Source: an uncultured Candidatus Udaeobacter sp. (GTDB taxonomy: Bacteria > Verrucomicrobiota > Verrucomicrobiia > Chthoniobacterales > UBA10450). Taken from it: a stretch of 7,461 bases of DNA. A program made the translations under genes and the position numbers. Numbering within the stretch: position 1 is the stretch's first letter; every line of letters starts with the position of its first letter. The stretch spans positions 1 through 7,461 of the forward strand of contig CATPBS010000104.1 of assembly GCA_955652715.1 (NCBI GenBank). The letters run 5' to 3'. Of this stretch, positions 1-5,610 are shown in pieces. The notes under the pieces are model-generated. The model had not been told where the DNA came from. It saw nothing but the letters and a program-made list of their open reading frames with translations, and did not search any database.

Positions 1-501
1 GCCGAGCATCAGTGCGAGCAAAACAAGGCTCGGCTGTCCGAGGTGGTAACTGGACCAGATGTAAACGATCACGAGCACATTCGGAACGAGATAAAGCCAG
101 ACATTTCTTGCGCCAGCCATTCCGCCGGCGAGAAGAGCACTCAGCCGGGCACTAAAAAACCAGGCCGCAGAGTTGATCGCGACCAGGACTACAATCAATC
201 CGCCCTGTCCCAGCAGGCTCGCAGCCGCGAGAAAAAGCGCGCAGGGTGGCGGATACATGAAATCGTACTTCCCTGAACGAAAGAAATAAATTTCATGACC
301 CGCGAGCACATGTTTGCCCGTGTCGTACCACAGTGTGTAATCAAAGAGGGTGTGGCCCCTGAAATAGCGCAGGAGTGGCAGAGCAGAAAATACAATCCCC
401 GTCGCGACAAAGACCACGAGCAATGTGCGACGCCCGGACATGCTGTTGACTCGGCGATTGAGCGCCCCAAGGACTTTCGGGGGTGCGACTGAATTTTTCA
501 C
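1..501 (-). CDS. GT87/DUF2029-type membrane glycosyltransferase (3' part missing)
   Basis: This frame is open from the GTG at 501-499 to the window edge (167 codons), so the protein is C-terminally truncated here. Visible hallmarks are a hydrophobic helix at about residues 26-44; a loop beginning FDYTLWYDTGK (Asp54) and leading to YDFMYPPP at residues 79-86; further hydrophobic helices at about 88-116 and 135-149; and HLGQPSLVLLAL at about 153-164. The Asp-containing first loop, the Y-P-P motif before a helix and the GQ-x-x-L motif before another are typical of the GT87/DUF2029 polytopic family. Its characterised members transfer mannose or arabinose from polyprenyl-phosphate sugars outside the inner membrane. 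The donor and acceptor cannot be inferred here. The GTG start overlaps the gatA stop as GTGA, the usual sign of translational coupling. ATG at 441-439 is the alternative start; neither has a clear Shine-Dalgarno. The family call is good; the substrate is unknown. Confidence 0.83.
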   Translation of the reverse strand, partial: MKNSVAPPKVLGALNRRVNSMSGRRTLLVVFVATGIVFSALPLLRYFRGHTLFDYTLWYDTGKHVLAGHEIYFFRSGKYDFMYPPPCALFLAAASLLGQGGLIVVLVAINSAAWFFSARLSALLAGGMAGARNVWLYLVPNVLVIVYIWSSYHLGQPSLVLLALMLG

Positions 502-1976
502 GCTTTACGCCCAGCGGCGGCGATGGGCGGACGCGCCTTGTGCCAGTCTGTGGTCTGCTCGTATGCGTGTGCGATTTGCAAAATGCGCGCTTCATCGAGC
601 GCTTTACCTAACAACTGCAATCCGATCGGCAGGCGACGCCCATCGACCTCGGCGAAACCGCAAGGCACGCTGATTCCACAGATTCCGGCCAGGTTCGCTG
701 CGATCGTGAAAATATCGGCGAGATACATTTGCAATGGATCGGCCGCGCGTTCGCCTAACTTAAACGCTGGCACTGGCGAGGTCGGCGAAACCAGTGCATC
801 AACTTTCTCGAAAGCCTTGGCGAAATCCTGGCGAATCAGCTCACGTACTCTTTGCGCGCGCAAATAATAGGCGTCGTAATAGCCAGAACTCAAAACGTAA
901 GTACCGAGAATAATGCGCCGTTTCACTTCCGGCCCAAAACCTTCCTCGCGAGTGCAGCCATAAAGATCGAGCATGTCTTTGGCATTTTCCGCTCGATATC
1001 CATAACGGACGCCATCAAAGCGAGCTAGGTTTGCCGAAGCCTCCGCCGTAGCCACGATATAATAGACTGCAATCGCGTATTCAGTAGTTGGCAACGACAC
1101 GTCGACAATCTCCGCGCCTAGCGAATTCATCTGTTTCACTGCGGCGTTGATCGCGGCTTTGACCTGTGGATCAATCCCTTCGATTAGATATTCCTTGGGC
1201 AAACCCAACCGGACTCCGCGCAAATCGTGGCCGAGCCTCGCGGCGTAGTCAGGCACGGGTTCGTCGAGAGAGGTGCTGTCTTGCCGATCATGTCCTGCAA
1301 TCGCGTTCATGATCAAGGCTGCGTCGCGGACAGTTTTGGTTAACGGTCCGATTTGGTCGAGTGATGAAGCGAACGCGACCAGACCGAATCGCGAGACGCG
1401 GCCATAAGTCGGTTTGAAACCAACGATACCCGACAGCGCAGCCGGTTGCCGAATCGAGCCACCAGTATCTGTGCCCAGCGCGCCGAACGCTGCATCCGCG
1501 GCGACTGCTGCTGCCGAACCGCCACTTGACCCACCCGGCACGCGCGACAACTCCCACGGATTGCGCGTCAATTTGAGGGCGGAATTTTCGGTGGACGAGC
1601 CCATTGCGAATTCGTCCAAGTTGGTTTTGCCAAACGGAATCGCACCCGCTGCTCGTAATTTTCGAATTACGGTGGCGTCGTAGGTGGCGCGATAACTCTG
1701 CAAAATCTTCGACGCACAGGTGCACGGCTGACCCATGACGTTGATGATGTCCTTGATCGCAAGTGGCACTCCGCCCAACGGAAGATCGACATTCGACTCC
1801 TCCGCCTCCTTCGCGGCAGCGTCCATGTCGAGCGAGAGATAAGCGCCGATGTCTGGATCAACCGCTTCGATGCGAGCTCGCAGCGCATTAACGACCTCGC
1901 GCGCGCAGATTTCGCGGCGACGCAATAGCGACTGCAGGTCGGCGATGCTCAGCGCCGGCAGATCTTTCTCCGTCAT
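498..1976 (-). CDS. gatA: Aspartyl/glutamyl-tRNA amidotransferase subunit A
   Basis: GatA is the glutaminase subunit of GatCAB. It releases ammonia from glutamine and passes it to GatB, which converts misacylated Glu-tRNA(Gln), and often Asp-tRNA(Asn), to the amide form in the cytosol. The 492-residue product has normal family length and the full amidase signature: IKDIIN with the catalytic Lys75, the glycine/serine loop GGSSGGSAAA with cis-Ser150, and GTDTGGSIRQPA with nucleophile Ser174. The spacing of this Lys-cisSer-Ser triad equals that in characterised GatA proteins, where all three residues sit four positions later in the S. aureus enzyme. The ATG start overlaps the gatC stop as ATGA, supporting the start and coupled translation. 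The stop overlaps the GTG of the downstream glycosyltransferase. Nothing looks degenerate, so it should be active provided gatB is present elsewhere in the genome. Confidence 0.98.
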   Translation of the reverse strand: MTEKDLPALSIADLQSLLRRREICAREVVNALRARIEAVDPDIGAYLSLDMDAAAKEAEESNVDLPLGGVPLAIKDIINVMGQPCTCASKILQSYRATYDATVIRKLRAAGAIPFGKTNLDEFAMGSSTENSALKLTRNPWELSRVPGGSSGGSAAAVAADAAFGALGTDTGGSIRQPAALSGIVGFKPTYGRVSRFGLVAFASSLDQIGPLTKTVRDAALIMNAIAGHDRQDSTSLDEPVPDYAARLGHDLRGVRLGLPKEYLIEGIDPQVKAAINAAVKQMNSLGAEIVDVSLPTTEYAIAVYYIVATAEASANLARFDGVRYGYRAENAKDMLDLYGCTREEGFGPEVKRRIILGTYVLSSGYYDAYYLRAQRVRELIRQDFAKAFEKVDALVSPTSPVPAFKLGERAADPLQMYLADIFTIAANLAGICGISVPCGFAEVDGRRLPIGLQLLGKALDEARILQIAHAYEQTTDWHKARPPIAAAGRKA

Positions 1977-2263
1977 TCCACCACTTTCGGGACAATAAAA
2001 AGGCCATTCGCCTGTCGGGGCGCGTTGCTCAGCGCTTTCTCTGCTGTGAACCAGTCGCGCGGCGCGTCCTCGCGGAACACATTGAAAATTGGAAGGCCAT
2101 GTCCAGCCGCTTCCACATCACTCACGTCTGCCTGATGAAGTTTTTCGACGTACTTAAGCACGTCCTCCAACTGCTTCTGAAAAAGCTCAGCCTCGGCTTC
2201 AGTCAGATTTATTCGCGCCAGCTTGGCAACGTACGCGACATCGAGATCCGAATTTCTGGCCAT
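1973..2263 (-). CDS. gatC: Aspartyl/glutamyl-tRNA amidotransferase subunit C
   Basis: GatC is the small subunit that wraps around and stabilises the GatA-GatB interface in the tRNA amidotransferase. The 96-residue product has the usual length and pattern: N-terminal helix VAYVAKLARINLTEAEAE, a second helix QLEDVLKYVEKLHQADVSDV, a central conserved REDAPRDWFTAEKALSNAP segment, and the family's C-terminal F-x-VPKVVE ending. The start at 2263 is fixed by a strong GAGGAG Shine-Dalgarno five bases upstream. The gene lies 9 bp after the upstream 122-residue membrane protein and overlaps gatA by 4 bp. A gatC-gatA pair is common in bacteria; gatB often follows gatA, but here a glycosyltransferase takes that position. 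Confidence 0.97.
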   Translation of the reverse strand: MARNSDLDVAYVAKLARINLTEAEAELFQKQLEDVLKYVEKLHQADVSDVEAAGHGLPIFNVFREDAPRDWFTAEKALSNAPRQANGLFIVPKVVE

Positions 2264-2268
2264 GGTTG

Positions 2269-2274
2269 CTCCTC
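2269..2274 (-). promoter_or_regulatory. Strong Shine-Dalgarno of gatC
   Basis: On the minus strand GAGGAG precedes the gatC ATG with a 5-nt spacer. It overlaps the TGA stop of the upstream gene (2275-2273), so ribosomes finishing that gene terminate on top of the gatC binding site. This is the only textbook Shine-Dalgarno I see in the window. It decides the gatC start. Confidence 0.85.
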
Positions 2275-2641
2275 AAGAATGCAGATGGCTGATGAGCCAC
2301 ATGACAGCGACCGCGAGCGCGGCCAGAAGAAAAAGAAATATGATATTGCCTTCCCGCCGCTCTTTGCGCAGTAAACGAGGCCGTCGTGCGCTGCGGCCAG
2401 CATCGAGGGCATCGCCGTCCAGCGCTAGGGAGACGTGAAATCGCTTCTGGGTGTTCGTACCCTTCGCACCCCGTTCCTCTCCTCGCGCTGGAGATTTGTT
2501 CTGCGCAGTCGGCTGCTCTTTTGTAACCATGCGCTCGAGTTTGTCGAGCTTCTGGCGCAGTTCCGTTTCTTGTCGCGTTATCTCTTGTTGCCTGTGGCGA
2601 AACGGCGGGGTTGATCTGCGCGAACGACGAAACATCGCCAT
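2273..2641 (-). CDS. Hypothetical tail-anchored membrane protein, short coiled coil (122 aa)
   Basis: I do not recognise this family. With the ATG at 2641-2639 the product has 122 residues: an Arg-rich N-terminus (RRSRR, residues 5-9), a probable helix or coiled coil at about 16-40 rich in Gln/Glu/Arg with heptad-like leucines, a low-complexity polar linker at about 41-68, a second basic stretch RRPRLLRKERR at 87-97, and one hydrophobic helix at about 99-118 that ends the protein apart from a few residues. By the positive-inside rule the bulk would face the cytoplasm with a C-terminal anchor. The start is chosen because its ATG shares one base with the TGA of the upstream gene (TGATG). An upstream in-frame start giving 152 residues would lie deep in the upstream gene and add a sequence that looks like a frame shadow. 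The position between a similar protein and gatC suggests co-expression, not a proven functional link. It is probably a real gene, with function unknown. Confidence 0.72.
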   Translation of the reverse strand: MAMFRRSRRSTPPFRHRQQEITRQETELRQKLDKLERMVTKEQPTAQNKSPARGEERGAKGTNTQKRFHVSLALDGDALDAGRSARRPRLLRKERREGNIIFLFLLAALAVAVMWLISHLHS

Positions 2642-3261
2642 CACCGACTGGCCATCCAGAAGAAAATGGCAAGCGCAACAGCGCCAAAAACAATCAGCGG
2701 CAAAGTGAGAGCGACGCCGATCTGGAACCACTGAAAAAACGAACGCCCTTCGGTGCTTTCGTAAACGTCCTGCCCAACCTCAGGCAACGATGCCTCACCA
2801 GCGGTTGTGCCGGCTGCTTGCAACCGGCTGCGTTGTTCGCTGTACTCGGTGCGCGCGTCGTCCACCGTGCTCAAAGCCCGGCTCAGTTCCTTGTGCAAAT
2901 CTGACGGATTCCAGTTTCTGGGATCGATCGCTTCAATTAATTCCAAATGTTGAGCGAAACTTTCCCGAGTCGCCCGGATTTGCTCCAGCCGATTTTGCGC
3001 ACTGTACGCTTCGCGCTCGAGCACGACCAGCGCGCGTGTCAGCTTGTCGGTCATTTCCGCCCGGCCATTTTCCAATTCCGACTGGCGCCGGCTCAGTTCT
3101 TCCAATTCGCGTTTTTGCTTTTCGATCTGCTCCTGCTGGCGCTTGAGCTGCAGCAATTGCTCCTGCGCTTTTTGCACCTGCGAGTCCAGATGCTCGGCCG
3201 ACACTGCTTCGTCCTCGCTTAACTCGAGCATTTGTTCAACCGGTCGAATTTTTTCTGCCAT
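2641..3261 (-). CDS. Hypothetical coiled-coil protein with C-terminal membrane anchor (206 aa)
   Basis: No family is recognised. The product begins with an acidic segment (residues 1-25), followed by a long Gln/Glu/Lys/Leu-rich region at about 26-70 with heptad-like spacing that should form a coiled coil. A second helical stretch lies at about 71-110, then DPRNWNPSDLHKELSRAL (113-130), another helix to about 149, a Gly/Ala/Ser linker, and a single hydrophobic helix at about 181-203 ending in MASR. It has no N-terminal signal. The topology is therefore most likely a cytoplasmic rod anchored by its tail. The ATG at 3261-3259 is the first usable start after an in-frame stop at 3270-3268; there is no clear Shine-Dalgarno. 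It is the first gene of a tight run with the 122-residue protein, gatC, gatA and the glycosyltransferase. Similar architecture in the next gene hints that the two products work together or derive from related scaffolds. Any role in envelope or cell organisation is speculation. Confidence 0.8.
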   Translation of the reverse strand: MAEKIRPVEQMLELSEDEAVSAEHLDSQVQKAQEQLLQLKRQQEQIEKQKRELEELSRRQSELENGRAEMTDKLTRALVVLEREAYSAQNRLEQIRATRESFAQHLELIEAIDPRNWNPSDLHKELSRALSTVDDARTEYSEQRSRLQAAGTTAGEASLPEVGQDVYESTEGRSFFQWFQIGVALTLPLIVFGAVALAIFFWMASR

Positions 3262-3386
3262 GACAAATCAAGACACCGTCCGGGCTGGCCGTAGCGCATA
3301 TTAAGTGGCTCACTTCAGAATTCCAGAGATTTCCGTCGACAACGCACGAAAAATTCTTGTTCGAGCTGGAATTTGGTCCTTGGGCG

Positions 3387-4553
3387 TCAGCGTCCAGGCA
3401 TCATCTCGAGAAGAAAACCCCTGAAATATTCTGTTTCAGGAATCGTAGGCAGAACCGGATGATCAGGTGCCTGCTCGAACCGGCGCACGTGTCGCGCGGA
3501 ACGCCGCGCATCCACAAGCGCATCTGTGACTGTTTCCGAGAATGCCGCGTCGCTCACGTGATGCGAGCACGAAAAGGTCGCCAGCAAACCGTCTTTCGAT
3601 AAAAGCCTGAACGCGCGCATGTGTAATTCTCGATACCCGCGCAGCGCGTCGCGCAGTCCGCTCTTCGTTTTTGTGAACGATGGCGGATCGAGAACAATCA
3701 GGTCGTACTGTGCTTCCGCTTTTTCAGCCGCGCGCAGGAATTGAAACACATCCTGCTCTATCCACTGCGCTTTCAGTTGGTTGCGCGCCGTGTTTCGTCC
3801 CGCGGCGGCAATGTTCTCGCGATTTTCTTCAACGCCCGTCACATCCGCCGCGCCTGCACGCGCACACACCAATGCAAATGCTCCCTGGTTTGTGAAGCAA
3901 TCAAGCACGCGCCGGTCTCGCGCGTATCCCGCAACAATTCCGTAATTGTGTTTTTGGTCGAGATAAAAACCCGTCTTTTGACCATGCAACAGATCGACTT
4001 CGAGCTTTACACCCTCAATTTCGATCGCGACTTGCGAAGGAGTTCCACTCAAAACGCCTCTATGTAATTCCAATCCCTCTGCTTTGCGGATCGGCGCATC
4101 GTTTCGCTCGATCATGGCGACGTTACCGAACAGATCGACCATTGCAGCCGTGATCGAATCTTTTCGCATGTCCATCGCCAGCGTGAGCGTTTGTAAGACG
4201 AAATGATCGCCGTAGCGATCGATGATCAAGCCGGGTAGACCGTCACTTTCGCTCCACACTACTCGGCGCAGTCTAGGATCGACGTTTCGCCGGTCGCGAT
4301 ACTCGCAAGCTTGCGCAATGCGGCGCCGGAAGAAATCAAGATCCAGATCCTGTCGGCGCCGCGAGAAACGGCGCGCCACAATCTGTGATTTCGAATTGTA
4401 TATGGCGCTGCCAATTAAACGGTCCTTGCCGTCCTTGAGTGAGATAACATCGCCATCCGCCGGATTTCCAAAAACCTTGAGCACTTCACTGGAAAACACC
4501 CAATCGTGTCCGTGCAAAATTCGCGCACGCGGTTTGACAACGATTCCGGCCAT
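3387..4553 (-). CDS. rlmI: Class I SAM-dependent 23S rRNA (cytosine-C5) methyltransferase, RlmI family
   Basis: This resembles RlmI (YccW), which methylates C5 of a cytosine of 23S rRNA (C1962 in E. coli). From the ATG at 4553 the protein has 388 residues, close to the usual ~390. The N-terminal PUA-like RNA-binding domain spans about residues 1-75 (KPRARILHGHDWVFSSEV near the start). The middle holds GLPGLIIDRYGD (105-116) and QKTGFYLDQKHNYG (192-205), both typical of the family. The Rossmann methyltransferase shows motif I VLDCFTNQGAFAL (216-228), the acidic ribose-binding VEEN (241-244), motif IV DPPSF (289-293) and FSCSHH with Cys329, the expected nucleophile. An upstream TTG at 4580-4578 would add nine residues, but these are encoded in the intergenic heptamer array and homologues normally start at the PUA domain, so I prefer the ATG. 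No Shine-Dalgarno is visible. The gene is divergent from purC and 125 bp upstream of the coiled-coil gene. The exact target base is inferred from family. Confidence 0.9.
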   Translation of the reverse strand: MAGIVVKPRARILHGHDWVFSSEVLKVFGNPADGDVISLKDGKDRLIGSAIYNSKSQIVARRFSRRRQDLDLDFFRRRIAQACEYRDRRNVDPRLRRVVWSESDGLPGLIIDRYGDHFVLQTLTLAMDMRKDSITAAMVDLFGNVAMIERNDAPIRKAEGLELHRGVLSGTPSQVAIEIEGVKLEVDLLHGQKTGFYLDQKHNYGIVAGYARDRRVLDCFTNQGAFALVCARAGAADVTGVEENRENIAAAGRNTARNQLKAQWIEQDVFQFLRAAEKAEAQYDLIVLDPPSFTKTKSGLRDALRGYRELHMRAFRLLSKDGLLATFSCSHHVSDAAFSETVTDALVDARRSARHVRRFEQAPDHPVLPTIPETEYFRGFLLEMMPGR

Positions 4554-4562
4554 AGAAGGAAT

Positions 4563-4656
4563 CCAACGTCCAATGTCCAACGCTCAACGTCCAACCCTCA
4601 ACGAACAGAATTCTGAATTGGGCGTTGAAACTTGAACGCTGAGCGTTGAGCGTTCG
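4563..4656. repeat. Inverted array of 7-bp units (six YCAACGN, five NCGTTGA) between divergent genes
   Basis: Reading in steps of seven, 4563-4604 gives six units in perfect phase: CCAACGT, CCAATGT, CCAACGC, TCAACGT, CCAACCC and TCAACGA. After a 17-bp centre (4605-4621) containing the perfect 10-bp palindrome CAGAATTCTG at 4606-4615, positions 4622-4656 give five units of the opposite orientation: GCGTTGA, AACTTGA, ACGCTGA, GCGTTGA and GCGTTCG. An 11-bp exact inverted match links 4579-4589 with 4644-4654. The array fills 94 of the 106 bp between the rlmI-family ATG and the purC ATG. Transcripts of either strand could form an imperfect long hairpin. It could be a dispersed intergenic repeat, a binding array or the promoter region of both genes. 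The structure is seen directly; its function is unknown. Confidence 0.85.
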
Positions 4657-4659
4657 CCA

Positions 4660-5556
4660 ATGCAAACCGTTACACAATCCTCGATTGAACTTCCCGGCAT
4701 CACAAAATTGCGCAGCGGCAAGGTGCGCGAAGTCTTCGATCTTGGGGAGACGCTGCTCTTTGTCGTCACGGATCGGATCTCGGCTTTTGACGTCATCCTT
4801 CCCGATCCAATTCCGTACAAGGGCGCAGTGCTCAACCAGATTTCCGCGTTCTGGTTCAAGCGTTTCGACAAAATCGAAAACCACCTTGTCACGGCAGATT
4901 TTGAAGAGTTCCCGAAGGATTTGCAGCCGTTTCGCGAACAACTTGCCGGGCGTTCGATGATCGTAAGGAAAACGAAACCGCTGCCGGTGGAATGCGTCGT
5001 GCGCGGCTACCTCGCCGGGTCTGGTTGGAAAGAATATCAGCAATCGCAGAGCGTTTGCGGGATAAGGCTCCCGTCAGGACTAAAGCTGGCTTCGCAACTG
5101 CCGGAGCCAATCTTCACGCCTGCGACGAAAGCAGAAGAAGGTCATGATGAGAACATCGACATGAAACGATGTGCTCAGATCCTCGGTGAAGAACTCGCGG
5201 ACCGCGTGAGAGCGCTAAGCCTCGAAATTTATTCGCGCGGGCGCGATCACGCCGCCCAGCGCGGAATCATCGTCGCAGATACAAAATTTGAGTTCGGCGT
5301 CGTCGACCGTGACTTGCTCTTGATCGACGAATGCCTCACGCCGGATTCGTCACGCTTCTGGCCGATGGACGAATACGCCGTTGGCCAGAGTCCACCCAGT
5401 TTCGACAAACAATTCGTCCGCGATTATCTGGAGACGCTCGATTGGGACAAGACCCCGCCAGCCCCGCGCCTGCCAAAGGATGTTATCGAAAAAACCTCTG
5501 CGAAATATCTCGAAGCATTTCGCCGCCTGACTGGGAACGACATCGCGAACGCTTAG
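4660..5556 (+). CDS. purC: Phosphoribosylaminoimidazole-succinocarboxamide synthase (SAICAR synthetase)
   Basis: PurC joins CAIR and aspartate using ATP to form SAICAR, a middle step of de novo purine (IMP) synthesis in the cytosol. The 298-residue product is of the longer (~300 aa, ADE1-like) class rather than the ~237-residue E. coli form. Conserved blocks in order: the nucleotide-binding start LRSGKVREVFDLGE (residues 17-30), TDRISAFDVILPDPIPYKG (37-55), VECVVRGYLAGSGWKEYQ (110-127), IFTPATKAEEGHDENI (150-165), GIIVADTKFEFG (202-213) and LLIDECLTPDSSRFWP (219-234). The ATG at 4660 is the only sensible start: an in-frame stop lies at 4633-4635 and no other start codon intervenes. It has no Shine-Dalgarno and follows the heptamer array by 3 bp, so its promoter and leader must overlap that array or lie in the divergent gene. 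It is 54 bp upstream of the sulfatase gene on the same strand. Confidence 0.97.
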   Translation: MQTVTQSSIELPGITKLRSGKVREVFDLGETLLFVVTDRISAFDVILPDPIPYKGAVLNQISAFWFKRFDKIENHLVTADFEEFPKDLQPFREQLAGRSMIVRKTKPLPVECVVRGYLAGSGWKEYQQSQSVCGIRLPSGLKLASQLPEPIFTPATKAEEGHDENIDMKRCAQILGEELADRVRALSLEIYSRGRDHAAQRGIIVADTKFEFGVVDRDLLLIDECLTPDSSRFWPMDEYAVGQSPPSFDKQFVRDYLETLDWDKTPPAPRLPKDVIEKTSAKYLEAFRRLTGNDIANA

Positions 5557-5610
5557 ATCAATCCGATTGCCAATCCAGCTCCTGCGCGGGCGCTCCCCCT
5601 TGAAACAAAA

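Noticed and set aside
195..470. 91-codon minus-strand open frame near the left edge
   Set aside because: The adjacent frame gives the GT87-type membrane protein with YPPP and GQP motifs, which runs off the window edge; this one is a shadow.
1288..1725. 145-codon minus-strand open frame within gatA
   Set aside because: It is a frame shadow of gatA, whose amidase motifs lie in the other frame across the same bases.
2199..2693. 164-codon minus-strand open frame over gatC and the 122-residue gene
   Set aside because: It is a shifted frame of two genes that are supported by overlap, Shine-Dalgarno and, for gatC, clear homology.
3298..3326. Possible minus-strand promoter before the coiled-coil gene: TAATAT at 3303-3298 with a CTGGAA at 3326-3321 about 17 bp upstream
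   Set aside because: The -10-like hexamer is good but the -35-like hexamer matches only three of six positions and AT-rich hexamers occur by chance; the preceding methyltransferase may also read through. Not strong enough to annotate.
4606..4615. CAGAATTCTG palindrome as an independent operator
   Set aside because: A single 10-bp palindrome is weak evidence alone; it is treated as the centre of the heptamer array.
4486..5043. 185-codon minus-strand open frame across the purC start and the heptamer array
   Set aside because: It overlaps the convincingly conserved purC coding frame and the repeat; its translation resembles no family and contains translated repeat.
5557..5610. Terminator between purC and the sulfatase
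   Set aside because: Only very short stems (for example GATT/AATC near 5565-5575) and no following T-run are present, so no terminator is supported and read-through is possible.
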